NCBI GenBank assembly: GCA_963402885.1
Contig: OY727095.1
Location: 11,599,001-11,663,000, forward strand
DNA: 64,000 nt
Source: Antedon bifida
Lineage: Eukaryota; Echinodermata; Crinoidea; Comatulida; Antedonidae
Direction of reading: 5' to 3'
Shown: in pieces, positions 45,283 through 59,399 of the stretch
Numbering within the stretch: position 1 is the stretch's first letter
Layout: the number at the start of each line of letters is the position of its first letter
Position numbers and translations under genes: made by a program
The notes under the pieces: model-generated
Databases searched by the model: none
Seen by the model: the letters and a program-made list of their open reading frames with translations, nothing else
Told to the model about the DNA's origin: nothing

Positions 45283-47410
45283 TTTCAATATCCTCCATGA
45301 AGAAGACGTATTTTGTCGTTGTATCAGTGATCAGTGCTATTATAATTATTAATGTACTATGCAATTAGTCTGGAGTCTTTCTTGGAGGAGATTTTTAATG
45401 GTGGATATTGGATCTTGATTAGCTAGAATCGGGGTTATTTTATTCGAATGGCAATCAGACTTATTTCTGATTTATGGATTGGAAAATGTGCGTCACATTT
45501 GTACACAGACTTATTGAATTAACATCTCATCCATATGCATAAAATAAAGAACTACAATAATTGGAGGAGTCTAACGGAGAAAACCTAACACCAACTCCAC
45601 TCTTACTGGCATAGGGTGTGTGCGCAAGAAAAGGGTGAATAAGTATACCTTCTTTATGTCTGAAACAGATTTTACTACGTTGTGGAATAATAGAACACTC
45701 ATTGGTTATGCCTAATGATATACAGTTATATTATTTTGGTATGTAATAGCAACTAAAATAAATATGCATGTACTTTTTTTAAATATAGTATTTTTAATAT
45801 GCAAACTTCTATTCTATCAATATTTACAAAAGCTTACATTAAAATAATATACAGATAAAAGAGCTTAATGGTTTGCTTTTTTTGTAAACAACTAATGTTT
45901 TTTACTATATAAAAGGTTACTTTTAAAAACAAATGAGACAACAAAAAAGCTTGATTCCCACTCTGACGCAAAGCAAGTGATTTAACCAATCACAAGCGAT
46001 AGATTATTCGAACTGTCGTTCTTTATTGTCAACTCGTTTGCGTTGCGTCTTAATGAAAACCAAATTTACAATCTTCTTTTTTAGGATAACCAGAGAAAAA
46101 CACCAAATATTCATTTATATAACATCATTTTAGTGATGAATTAGCAAGTTTTAAATATATTTTTTACTTTACAATTAATTATACGTCACAACTGTTACTT
46201 TGCAATTTAAGATACATAGACATAGCAACGATACGAAATATCCGAATGGTGGAATTATAGGTTGATCAAACACAGTCCAGTTCAACAGCTTATATTTAGG
46301 GCCTGTAGCGAACTGATATACTGAAAATACAAACGCTGAGCATAGGCTATTAAATGGGAATATGCGCTGTTTGGTCCCCTGTATGCAAATTATCGTCCAT
46401 GTGTACGGCTGTACATATTACAGTCAAAAGTATGTTATCAACTCATCAAAAACGTTGAGTTGAATCATTAAAATTACCAATAATTGAAAAAGACTTATCA
46501 GCTTCAATCATCATCATAATATAAACAGAGAAACGAAAAACATAAAATAGTCTTCAACGATATTGAGACCAACATAAACTAATATAAAACGAAATCCAAA
46601 TAAGAATAAATTATTAAAATGGTATATTATTAAATATATATAAAATCTGATAAATTCAATGATAAAGATACATATACTGTACTCTTTTTACAGGTTGCTT
46701 TGTACAGGCCAATCAACATCGAAATATGTCGTCGTATTTGTCATCTAGCTCTATATTTTATAAAATAGCTTAAACGAAATTACATTCATTATTATTTTCA
46801 TTCATTTCGTTAAAACATTATACAAATATGTAAATGCAGTATTTTTTATATAAACTTTAATACAAAATAAATTACCGTCGTCATGGGGCGAACACCACGT
46901 AAAATATTGCACGGTGCCCCTTTTTAACCCCCCCCCCCCCCCCCCCCAAAAAAATAAATAAAAATAGGTATAAATTTAATATTCTTTGTTCTGCGTGAAA
47001 CTTTTCGACTTTCAAGAATATTGTATGACAGGAAAGATTGACTGCGCTATTGAATAAGGCGGAGACTGTGAATTATTTCAATAACATGGGCCTTGGACTA
47101 GATTTTTTGGGTGGAAGCCAGACTTTCTTCCTACGAAATATCGAGAGAGAATGATCTGTAGACGACCATCGAATTTTCTCTACCATGGAAAAAAGGCTGG
47201 CCTGCGAATGTTGCTTTCGCAAAAAGAGAAATGAAATTCATTTTCAAAATGCTGAGCGTGCATTATAACCATTAAAAAGTGAGGTGAACATTTCATCAGT
47301 CATATCAAAATACCAACACAGGATTCAAAATTTGGTCGAAGCTTTACAACCCTATAAAAAACATAATTATATTTCAGTGAAACGGTTAAGATACAATTCA
47401 CAAAATGTTT
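45283..47410. other. Space between convergent genes; repeats only
   Basis: Contains the Ctr 3' flank, a GACCAATCACA-type palindromic repeat (about 45958-46065), A/T-rich DNA and a run of about 20 C followed by A (46928-46954). No coding region is supported. Confidence 0.5.
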
Positions 47411-50400
47411 CTATAACTTTTGTACAGACGTCGTGATTGACGTCTGCTTGCTTGCTAACAATTCAAAAGACGACTGGACAGAGAACACTAAACTAGTATT
47501 AGTTGATAGTGCTATGCGGATTTGTTATACATGTGAATACTTTTTTAACAACCTCTGCCTACTCAAAATTACATATATAGTATGTGAGTGAAAAACATAA
47601 ACCACAAAATACTCCTACCTTACGCTCATTTAATGAGCTGGACGAGGGCTGATGTTTCATTTGTGGAGAATGTGTCGACTGTCTAAACATAATGGATGCC
47701 TGTGTATTGTTTGACGAAAATCCTCTGAAAAAAAATATAGTTAAAGTTGGTTTATAGGGGGTGCTATACTTTACACACGTTTTATTTAATTCTGAATGTT
47801 AAATGTTATATCTATTAATATTAGTGTGTTATTCTTTATAAATATGTCGGGTTATTATACACTCAATTTCTGGATCCGTTGCATTGATTTCTTAGGCCTA
47901 CTAGTAGGCCTACCATATTATGTTTGATCCATTCTCTCCGTTATTGTGCTTACCTTTGACTGTATGCAAATTTCCTCTTGTTTGTGCGTGTCCTGATTTG
48001 ACACAGACATACTATTAGTAAAGTTGTAGTGGGTGTCCCCAGTACGATTATATAGACTCCCAGTTCTAGCTTTTGTTCAAATGTCCATGAAGAATCTGGA
48101 AAAAACAGTAGGCACTATAAATAAGTTATATTGATTTATTTGATAAATTTTCACTTGAAATAGTTAATGATGACAGCTTTTTTATGATAAATAGTGAAAC
48201 ATATTATATCGATTTGACGGAAGAATGTGATTAGAAGGTGGTTTAATATTTGACGACTGGATCGGATCATGAAGGAACAGAGGTCTATAGATTGCGAGTG
48301 AATATAGGATGAGTAAATTGCTTGATGAATGGAGAGAATGTTTTTATGTAACAAACAAATTCTTTTTGTAAACTTGCCTTTTTCATAGTAACAGAGCTTT
48401 ATACTTTTCACCTTATAACTTTCCTGAAATCTCATTATTTCAATTGATGTATCACTGCCCTCTATCGTTGGGCATGACTCATCTCTATTAGACAGCAGGT
48501 AAAAGGGCGGTGTGAGGCTTGGTGGCGTCGAAGCCTTTGTAGAATTCACCTCTCTACAACATCTGTCCATAACGATACCCGTTGACCATGATGACAATTC
48601 AAAAGTGTGATATTCATTAAATAATGTGTCTGAAAATAGAAACGGTTGCTGTTTCAATATTTAATGACTTGTTTACATATTATTGAATTCACATTAAGTT
48701 AAAGTTGACATGTGTTACAGTGCTTATGTGTAAGCTTTTCTGAAATCATGGAGTAAAGAATCATGGAGAAATATTAGTCTCCATTACAGGTTTTTGTCCT
48801 GTTTCCTGTAGACGTGTTGTCTTGTACTTCTTTTTCAGTTTATGGGTATAGAAGATAGTTGTTGACAGTGACACGTGGTAATTTTTTATTTCATACTTTT
48901 TACTTCATTTAAGTATATTTTTATGATTTTTTTGGTTTGTGTGAAGAAAATAAAAAATACTCATATCTTAAATATATTCGTAGTGACACTCAGAGATTCA
49001 AAGCGTTTATTTGCTGCCAACTGTGGGTCACTATTTGTTTCAGAAAAGACACTTAATTGTGCAAATAGTTAATACGATATTCTAAATAATTACCTCTGTA
49101 AAAATTATCCGGACAAATTGTATCTACATCAACATCAATACTTAGAAAAACAATAAAGCAATAGTTTTCGTGGCTCCAGGCAAACCGTTTGCGATACTCG
49201 TCTGTTTTCCATGTACAAAAGTGCAGTTCTTGTACGGTGCCGCTATATTGTATGTAAGAGAAATGTGGCGCCTCTGAAACATCTATATCAGTTAAAGTTG
49301 ATGTATTTGAAAGACTAAGAGAAGCTTTTTTCCAAGGATCTTAAAAAAGAAAAGTAAACGAAACGATTTTGTGTTACTGAGAATTCTTTTTTAAAAAACA
49401 ATGTGTGCTCAATATTACTGTGAGATCGTGAACAAAAAAATATTTCCAAAGGCTTTAATTTACTCAGTACAGTTAGGATTGTAAGATGTCGAAATCCGAC
49501 AAAGCAGGAAAGTGCACCTTACATCAATTAATTTGGTCGCATCTTTGCCAACTGTACTTAATCACCGCACTGATTGTAACTGATTGCTTGAATACATTGG
49601 CTTATACGTTAAATCGTTTTGATAACATTTGTCGTGAGTAGACAATTTCAGCAAATAGACAATCTAAATAGACAATATGGACTGGACTTTGTAGTGATAC
49701 ATCTACTTTCATTTTGTGTTGTTTTTTAGTAAAGAATTTCAAGTTAATTATGCATGGTAACTAGTGTGTTTAGTTCAAATCAAAGTTACAAATTAAATAT
49801 AATTTAAACAGCTGACAGGCATGAATTTCAGATATTTAGCTAAATGAATTTGGCTTTTGAAGTTTAAACAGGATTTTCTCTTAAAATGGTCAAATAAAGA
49901 AAAAACATTCTGCATTCAGAATCTGTTCAAGCCAATGCAGAAGATCGTTAAACAAACATAACATTTGTTTGTTGGCACAAAAATTAATATGATTTTACTG
50001 AGTAATTTGAATTATTCTCTCGCTGATAAGAGAAAATGCAAAACAAAAATTATGAAACATTGGGGGAAACTGCAGATCGATAGTTCTTGCAATATATGAT
50101 CAATAGATATGTTTTGGCTGCACCTGGCCTTTAGATCCTTGAAGGTTTGCGTGAGAACAAATGATTATCGTTTTAATACAGAAACTGAGAAAATCCTAGC
50201 AATTGTAATAACTGATACGATACCTTTGCATCCGCTTATTGGCATCGGTAAAGCATCTAGTAATAAGGTATTATTCACAGAAATATCATCATCAGCAGCA
50301 GCTAATTTTAATCCGTTTAATTGTAGCTTTGTTGTTGTGCTATATAATTTGCCAATAACAGGTGATAATGTAAAGGAATTAGAGTCTGGATTGATCTTAT

Positions 50401-50461
50401 TACTGGCAGTAGAAAGCTTACAAGATAATGCAACTGCAAAAAGATAATAATATAGATACAT
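47411..50461 (-). CDS. Unrecognised type I membrane protein (six exons, 339 aa)
   Basis: Minus-strand exons in order: 50461-50224, 49339-49094, 48629-48405, 48095-47954, 47724-47619 and 47473-47411. Phases agree at every junction (1, 1, 1, 2, 0) and the sum is 1,020 nt. The start MYLYYYLFAVALSCKLSTA is a signal peptide. The ectodomain (about residues 20-245) has cysteines in HFCTWKTDEY, ENYCF, TICPDN, DRCCREV and ESCPTI, and N-glycosylation sequons (NNT, NTS, NST). Exon 4 gives one transmembrane helix (LGVYIIVLGTPTTTLLIVCLC, quoted here only as its 21-residue span at about 248-268). The cytoplasmic part of about 70 residues is Ser/Thr/Gln-rich, starting RTRTNKRK and ending TTSVQKL. I do not recognise the family. 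The exon 3 donor could alternatively be 7 codons earlier in the same phase. The last exon is short and least certain. Confidence 0.65.
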
Positions 50462-53400
50462 AATGATATTACATTAGTTTTCATCTATACATTAGAATTC
50501 TAAGTTTTCCAATGATGATACATACGACAATATTTGCCTAGTATCATAGGAATATTCAGTATTTGTCACATGTGGTGTCTGTATTACGGAACTTCCCTAT
50601 AATACTGGAGAAATCTAGATACAGTACCGGAAATCGGGTGGAAATTAACTTTTAGATTGCGAAGAAAAATATTCGAATTGGAGAAAAGTTTGAAATGGTG
50701 ATAATTGTGGTGGTTGAATCTTTCCGACAGTTAATTTAGCATTATTTCTAGCCCAAAAAAGTTCAAAACTAGTTTCTATTTTGCAATAGCATTGCAGATG
50801 GGCAAAGATGAGAAAGGTGCCTGCTAAAACAAATCAAAGTACCAATGGAAAAATGTTACAATATACAGGTCTCCCTATGGAGACGATGATATATGATGTC
50901 ACTGCCATATTTTGGCATATTACTACCATACTTTTTTGTCAAAACTGGTTTGATAGTGTAGACAGAGCTTAAGATTTGATTACTCACATAGAAACGTCCA
51001 CAACATCCATGTTTTACACATCTTGCAACTGTGATACATCTTTGTTCCTATAAGATTTTCATACATTGCTTACAGGCAGTTTTACATTTCTATATGAAAA
51101 AAAAATCGTTATATACAATTTAAAATATAAGAAGAAACAAGGTCATACACATGCTGCAGTCGCGTGCGCAAATTTGAGTTAGTGCTTACCGACCGACCGA
51201 CATAGTGAGCTGTAGAGTCTAAAAAACAGGATGGAAAATTCACTGTAGGAGATCCAATTGTTGTTTGTTTTTTACTAACATTAAAACGCTACTGTATGTT
51301 CCTCTCTTTTTAATCACCAATGGTCTCGGTTGACGTAGCGCCTACAACACGATATTGTTCAATATTGCCAATCCAATTTGAAGTCTTGATTGATTCATTA
51401 TTTCATTTTTTCGTGTTTTTTTTTTATAGACCGATAATTATTTATGAAAATCATTTAATATTTATTCATGTGTCTTTTCAAATAGTTGGTAAAAGGTTTT
51501 CTATCGAATTCCTCTGATAGTATTGAATTCGAAACATCAATTGTATACCGAAGCGGTATAATTACACTATAAAACATACGATACGCCTCAATACTCATGT
51601 GAATTCTTATAACATCGCTGGACTTAATAATTACACGTGTATCTAGAAGCTAATCACATTGAATGTGAATCATTATTTTATGATATAGTTAAAGGCAAAG
51701 AAGACATTGGGGAATATAACAACATTACCACATATGCCTAGCCTACTCACAGTACCATTATAACATTTGTATACCTAGTAATGTTCAAGGCAGGCAAATT
51801 CTTCAATTCTCATTAATATATAGTTCATTCAATGAATTTGAACGCTTTCTGCACAAGAGGTTTATTTGTTATTATACAGTAGAATCTTCGAAGACACATT
51901 CGCGACCCAACAAATGCCTCTTTAATAGTGATGCCCCTTAAAATAATTCCAGGTAACTTATAGACTTAGACTTACTGACCAATGTACTTTTTGTTTCTTT
52001 TAAAAACCTTTATTAAAGAAAACAATTTGGTAAGCTTGTAAATGTTGAACTTGTTTGCTATTTTAATACATATTAAAATATCTTTATTGGTACATTTTGG
52101 TCTTTTGGCAACATAGAGTGCATTTTGTTGTTTGATTTATAATATAAAATATAGAATTTACTCTGCATAATAATTTGTAACTTTACACTGGAAGATTGAT
52201 ACGATTTATACATGGGGGTGTAGATTACTACTTATGTTAATTGAAAAATACGTTTGACTATCTTTTCATTTTGCATCTTTCAATTCACACAAGATGCCAG
52301 AATATAACAGACTATGAAATACGATTTTACTGTGGCGGAAAAAAGCTCCCACATGAGCTCCACACATGGCAAATAAACACGTTTAAAACCTAAACGTGTC
52401 TTTGTAATTGTTCCACATTCAACACGTCACTTATGTGTTTAGTTGGATACAGACTACATGTTTAGAATTTAGAACCTAAACATGTTTAAGGCTAAATATG
52501 TGGAAAGAGTGGTGTGGTGATGTGTAAGATCTAAACACTATTTTTACAGTGCAAGTAAAATAATCTCTTGACATTTGTTTTGTTATTCTCATTATTCCAG
52601 ATTCAGTTTACTTTATTTCAGTATCTTGTCATTATAATATGTAGGCCCTATCTTTGCCGTCTGGAGTATCTCCTCACTCTCGTCAATCCCATCATAAACG
52701 TTAGCTCTATACTATAAATAAGTTTAGCACATTTAAATAAACAAATTGTGTGTGAACCCTGGTTAACAAGTTTAAATCAGACAACAACAGATTAATTATT
52801 TCTTAACCAAATTGCCTCATTTACCGTTTAGGTTTACAGACATGGATCATTTCGAATTTATTATGACATAAAACACCCTGAAATGTCCTTATTGGGTACA
52901 GTTTCTGTAGAGTAAACCTCCTCAATGAATAAATTATACTTTCCTGGCATACGGTAAGCCAGGTTTACACTACATTAAGTGTGGTTACCACTAGGACGCA
53001 ACACAACGACGTATTGACGCAAAGTGCTGTATTTCGTAATCACAAGTGGGAACCGACGACGCAACAGTGCTACAAACATCGCAGGTTTGATTTCACGCAG
53101 GCGGGGGCAAACACAATTATTGGAAGGGCATTTTCTTACGTTGCGTCGGTTGTGCTACGTTACGTTTACTGTTAAGGGAGCGGATAGAAAAGATTTAAGC
53201 TGATCCGAATGATTTTCACGTTTGAACGCAACACACGTTGACTGTATTGAATTCCGATAAATTAAAGCATGTAAACATATCTATGGTTGTACTGGTATAC
53301 AACAAGCCAATGTGAAAATGCTATGCTTATTGTTTAATTTGATTTGATTTGATTTCGATAGGCCTGCTTCTCGTGATAGGACATTTGATGAATGAAACGG

Positions 53401-54730
53401 ATTCAAAAGATAGGCCTAACTGTAGGGATGGACTTGAGCGATGGGTTTCAAATTGTAATCTACGAACTTCTGTTAGTTTTGGTTTATTTTTAATTATATA
53501 TACAGGCCTAATTTATATTTTAATAGCTTATGATATGCTTCACCGTAGGCCTACTAACAGAGTTTTTGTACAATATACTGACATACTGACACGTACGAAT
53601 AAGATTAATACAGTATTATGTAATCAAACAAACAAAAACAGATAGATATATTTGTAAAACTAAAGCAAATGTCATTGACATTTTTCCGCATCAACTCATA
53701 ATGAAATTAAATGTTAACAGATATGGAGATCAGACATATCAGACATTGATTTATGAACATCCTTACTTTTTAATTTCAAAGTATTAGAGAGGCTTTCTGA
53801 AAACACACACTTAGGTTTTTATTTCTGCAGTTTGTTCAACCAACATTATTTTCAGTCAATTTGCAACTATTATAATTAGGTGCCTAATATATTTATCGTT
53901 ATATTCTTTGTATTGTATGGTAATAAACCAAACACTTAATAGTAATACAATTAAATAAATATAGGTCGTGCATCTTCCAGTGAACCCAGTGTAACAGTTT
54001 TGTAGTCATGTGACAAACAGCCTCCAGTGGATCCTATCTAGGGATAAAAATCAAACCATGAAAAACTGTAATCAAAACTTTGTTTGTTTTAAAATACCCT
54101 TCAGTTTAATACATCATAACCTGTTATCATAATTCGTTGAGAAGAGTTTGGTGGAATCATAGTCAACTATTTACTATGGTGGAATATTGCGTAAACCATT
54201 ATGAACAACTAAGCGATCACGAGTGTGTTTTTAGTCTACAGCTCACTGTCGGTCGGTTGGTCGGTAAACACAAACTTGAGCACGCGACTGCAACCATTTA
54301 TATGGCCTTGTTTTTTTTTGTTCGTAATGTATTACTGAAGTACATGCCACAAGAGTGTACCAAAAGCTTTTTTTTATAAATATTAGGCCGATTCACCGGT
54401 TTGAACCCTATGTTTTATTGTATGCATAACCAACTGCAAATTGAAAGAAAATGAGCTATATTCTGTTGTTATTAAACTGACATATCTCCCGTGGTCGTTT
54501 TTAGCGTTCCATTATTGGTTTAGAAATAATATTTGCTTTCTAAGATCCATCAGAAGTTGATCGCCTCTGGCAAAGGTTCAATGTAAAGGTTAATCGATCG
54601 AAATAACGATTATCTGTGAATCAGATATTTTTACAAGATTAATGTGTTGACATAGTATCTGAAGAGAAAACATGGAACGTGATAGAGGCATATTCCAAAT
54701 AGAATGAACTTTCAAACACACGTTAAAGAT
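50462..54730. other. Repeat-bearing DNA upstream of the minus-strand gene; no gene seen
   Basis: No frame with domain signal. Contains a repeat end shared with 44032 (near 50951), two short relatives of the CCGA family (about 51160-51225, and inverted at 54232-54300), and a GCAACACAACGACG-type repeat at about 52960-53170 resembling the palindromic element near 62830. Several TAGGCCTA words occur around 53360-53560. Confidence 0.5.
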
Positions 54731-54759
54731 AAATGTTAAATGTATTTATTCTGGTCAAT

Positions 54760-54995
54760 TAATAAACTGAGGCAATTCAGATTAGCCCTCCACGGCAGCA
54801 AGCAGTGTAGCACCGCCTACCAGATAAGCACACCGGGCGATCCCCTACCTACTCTTTTGGAATGGTGTACCAAGTTCTCTAACGTGCACTATGTACACGG
54901 AATGAACGGCTTTACATCCCATCCGAAGGACGAGGCAATGCCAGTAAAGCATCCTGCCTAAGGATGCAATCAGTATGGTAGAGATTGGCTCGAAC
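54760..54995. repeat. Dispersed repeat with AACGTGCAC / CATCCGAAGGACGAGG block
   Basis: The blocks CCAAGTTCTCTAACGTGCAC, TGTACACGGAATGAACGGC and CATCCGAAGGACGAGG are echoed, more diverged and in the same order, at about 59440-59600 (GGTTCTTTAAAGTGCACATG, TGTACACTGGACCTACGG, ATCCGAGAAGACTG). Shared block order marks both as copies of one dispersed element. Its class is unknown to me. Confidence 0.55.
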
Positions 54996-54999
54996 CCAT

Positions 55000-57900
55000 G
55001 CATAAAGATATATTGTTTGAATGAAAAAAAAAATCACTTTTGTTGAATTTAAATATTTGATTTAAATAACGATTATCGTTGAATCGTGTGGCGTGGACAT
55101 ACAATTTTGTGATTATGGAAAGGTATATTCCAAACAGAATGGAATTGTAAACCAAAGCCTAAGTATTCATTCTCTAAAAATAAAAAAAAACGTTGGAGTG
55201 CCTATTATAACGGCTATTTTATTAAAAATAATTTTTTATTTTGGTAGGCATATTTTACTACTTAAGTAGTATACGATTATATTACTAGAAATTGTAATTA
55301 AGATGCATGAAACTCGCCATTCCAACCAATATCCTAACAAAGGCAAATTGTCTTGTTCTAACTGATATCCATTGATAAAAGAAAAGGAAATTGATAACAC
55401 AAACAAACTAATTTCAGAACTAAAATTAGCAAGTAGAACATGGTCCGTCCTACGCTAAGTAACAAATTGAACCTAAACGCTGTTGATTGTAATTTACGAT
55501 AGCACTTTGTTCCCGGTTCACGTTAGATTGTAAGATAATGCTCAAAATATTGGACAATTGCCGTTGACATTAGATATTGCATTGACAATTGCGTAGTACG
55601 CATGTGCACTTTTGCAGTTCTGTAAAGTAACGTTTGCAAGAATCGGAAACTAAAATAGTGGTGTTTTGTTTAAACAAAAAAACATGTCAACCGGATGGGT
55701 ATGAGAATCATTTTTTCATGGCATGATAAGACAGGAAACTATAGGATTATTCGACGAAAGAGGCAACAAAAGAGGAACGGGATCAATGTAACAAGAACCA
55801 AAGACGGCAGAAAAATTAATGGCAGTTAGAATAATCACCTGTGATACGTTTGCTGGAAAACATTTAAAGGGGAATTAATAGCTTAAGATATAATCACAAA
55901 ATGACAGCTGTTACTATAATTATAGAAATCAAATGGTAAACAGCGCGTGATATGAATCGAAATAAGAAGTCCTTGAGTACATCTTCAAGTACAACCCAAC
56001 GTTTACACGCGCGTAACCCACCAAATTATCATTTTTTGGACGCGCTTGCTAGCATTAAACTAAACTATGATGTTTTCACTTGCCTTCTTCCAAACTTATC
56101 CTAATTAAAACTTACCTAAGTTGTTTTTTCACACCGATAAATTAAAGATACATGATACAGGAGCTTTAATCGTAAACATATCCAAACACCTACGCTTGAT
56201 TTGGATAGGTTTCCACAATAGATTCTGCCAAAGGCAAATCTGCTACTTCTCATTATAGCATAAACAATGACAAGAAATGTTTGTTTCTGTGTAAATAATG
56301 GACATAACACTGATAATCAACACACGATTCACCTTCACTACCAAGGATAGCCTATATGTAAATAATAAGTTAATTAATTTTTATTGAAATGCTCTCAGAT
56401 TGTGTAGAATAAAGATTACAAGAAATTCCACAATTCAGAATACCGTACCAGATTATATCTAGGCCTACTGTATCTCTATTGAATTCTGTAATACAGTGAC
56501 GCATACATGTCAAATGTGATGCCTGTATTATTTAAGGTTAGATTAGGCTTACATGCGATAAATGCACACTGTATCACAGAATGTGCCTATAATATACTAC
56601 TGTACAACTTATAGATACAATACCGAGCATGGGTTAATAATCACGGAAATCACAGCATCACATTTTAATCAACTAATGTACTTTTTTATGAAACAAACAA
56701 TGCCTCATATTATATCTATGAATGTACAATATGCACAATAGTTTTTCAAATCTGTGCTTAGCTTTTCAATATAATGAGTGCATTGGACTTTTATCTAGTT
56801 TCAACTCAAATTTGTTTGGCGCCATAAGCACATTCTACGCAGACAATAGCACTATATAAAACAATGTACAGACAACAGTATTAAATTAGGCACCACACTA
56901 AATTTCAACAATTCTATTTAAACAACGTTGTTGTATCTATATATAAATTTACGTAAGGGCAAAATTCGGTAAATCGCGCGTTATTTCTAGAATGTTTACT
57001 CGATGGTATGTAAAGTTGGTTATAATCTCGGTACTGATTTTAACCACCTGATGTAACCCTGTTTAATAATTAAATTGAGTTAGATAATTAGTTATTGACA
57101 ATTAAAACGAATTTAGGTTCAACGATTTGCCCCAAATAAATCGTGTTATACACTGTCTAATGGATTTCTTCTTGAAAAATACCTACACACAATAATACGA
57201 GGATGCTTCGCATTTCCCTATCTCCTCCTACGATAATTGATTTTAATACCTGAAACCGGTTGAACAGCTCGAGTACAGTATCATAATGTTGAAGACAGGC
57301 CGATTTTAAAAAATGTGTTTTAAAATTTCAATTAGGCCTACATACTATAATAATTGTAGAAGCGGCTGGTAGTTGAGGCTGTTTGAGGCTACTTTAGTCA
57401 GGTTAATAAAGGGTACTTATTGGTCACATTCAAATATTTATATTTAAAAAAAAACATCGGTGGAATCTGTGGAAGCCTTATATGTAAGTTATATTATTGA
57501 CTAAAAGGCACAAGTTCTCGGTACTGTATACTACAAGTTATGGCAGAGTTTTTGTACGATTGACACAGTGACGCAACATGAATTCTTTATCATGGTGGAA
57601 TTATTATACAAGACATTTTTGGTGTCTATGGAAAACGAAATACAGGACCGAGAATTAGCATAAAAAACTAGAGCGTCGATAAAAACGAAAACATGTAGAC
57701 ATATAAGTATATTATCATACATAGGTTACAAATTTGAAAAACGCAGTAAAAACGTATTCAGGTTTTATCATACCTAGTCGTGCTACTCTTGTAAATACAC
57801 GTATGGGACGCACACATATCCCAATTTCTTTCTACAAATGAGAGTATGCCTTCAAGGAAGGATGAACTATATGAAGAGCCACATTGTCGCAAAAACGTTA

Positions 57901-58790
57901 TGTTTTGTATACTAATTAATGAAATGCAACCATAAACAAACGCTAATTTTGAAGACATAGAACGTCATTTGCATACAGCAGACAATCGTCTCTTGACATA
58001 ATTCTCTAACATGGATTGTGATCCATTAAAGCTACAAGAGATTTGTAATGATAATGATGATAATGTCAACGTACATGCACGACAAACGCAACATTGTATG
58101 TATAAAATGTAATTTCCGAAATATCTGACCTCAGCTTTCGATCGCCTTAGGTCTATATCTTTTTTAAATACTAAAAGTCTGCTCTTTTATCACCCAACAT
58201 TCAGATCACCAGCCGTTTAAATAATGTGACTGGCTGTACACACAGCGGCTGTGGATATAGTCACGACCTTTAAAATTACATAAGGATTTAATGAATAATG
58301 ATAAAACCTAATTGGTTTATGCATACTCGACCTAAATATGTACGTATGTAACAATCATAATGCATAATTAACAACTGGAGCTGTATAGATGTATTACATA
58401 TTGTATCAGTTTTATACACATTGGTGTTAGGCATGTGTGTTCACTATGTGATGTGATTATTAAGATTGAACTGAACAGCCGAATCGATTACTAAAAAACA
58501 CCAAATAAGGACAAATTGAGAGTTTATTTATTCTGCCTGGCGCTTTCGGAGCAAAAACATTGGTTCAGATTCATAACAGTATATCAACAATATGTAAAAG
58601 CAAAATTACAAGACAAATTAAATCGAAGACCAAAATATTTATACAGTAAATCAATTAAAGTGCATGTTTGTTACTTCTTATGACCATTTACACAAAACGC
58701 GGACAAATTATTATCAATGTATTGTGCGAGTTTTCTCAATGCGGCTAAGATGTGGTTGCTGCTCAATGCAGGAAGAAGATGTACCTCTCC
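55000..58790. other. A/T-rich DNA with no supportable gene
   Basis: Reading frames are short, lack domain signals and do not join across plausible splice sites that I could find. No RNA gene was recognised. Confidence 0.45.
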
Positions 58791-58794
58791 TTGC

Positions 58795-58945
58795 TCAAGC
58801 AGGAAGACACTATAACAAGGCCAACAGCCATAAGTCGCGTGCTAAAACGCATAGTGATACCGGACCGACAGACAGACCGACAGACCGACAGACCGACCGA
58901 CCAACATAGTGAACTATAGAGTCGCGTCCACGCGACTAAAAACTG
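58795..58945. repeat. Dispersed CCGA-microsatellite repeat family, best copy
   Basis: Lead-in AAGGCCAACAGCCATAAG and GTCGCGTGCTAAAACGCA, then ACCGGACCGACAGACAGACC with CCGA units, then ACATAGTGAACTATAGAG and a small hairpin (AGTCGCG TCCA CGCGACT) followed by AAAAA. This copy shows the whole order: lead-in, microsatellite, terminal hairpin, A-tail. Confidence 0.75.
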
Positions 58946-59399
58946 GGGTGAGCAGAAGCTAAAGAGAAAATTAAATAAATAGCAACAAACAATAAAAATC
59001 AATAGCAATAATTTCAACATTCTATCTCTAAATCTTTTCCTGATAACCTAATTCTTACTCGATGCGGTGGAAATCACATTGCATTTATAGCTCATAAATT
59101 ATGACAGTAGTTTATATGATGCTGTTGAGCAACGACAAAGTATTGTAAATATAAGGCACAGATTTGCTAATTAAACCTAATGAATATGCGTTGCATTGGT
59201 AGAGCTGTAAAACGAAGAATTCTAATTCTACTAATTTTTAGAAAATGCTTAAAATTGTTCTAACCTAAATAGATCAATATAAAAGAAGGAAGATCCAGAG
59301 ACAAACAAATGAAACATGCAAGGAAAAGACTGGAAATTAGGCATACGCCTAACTACGTACATATCAGGGAAGTAGAAAACAGTGATGAAGTGATGAAGA

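Noticed and set aside
48151-48404. C-terminal extension of the minus-strand frame past the exon 3 donor
   Set aside because: The frame runs into low-complexity sequence. Using the phase-1 donor at 48404 instead joins cleanly to a transmembrane exon.
52981-53175. Short plus-strand gene
   Set aside because: It lies inside a dispersed GCAACACAACGACG-type repeat related to the 62.8-kb foldback element.
58763-59020. Minus-strand frame with a hydrophobic start like a signal peptide
   Set aside because: Most of it reads through the CCGA microsatellite element in reverse (SVGLSVCRSVCRS). The hydrophobic part is A/T-rich flank.
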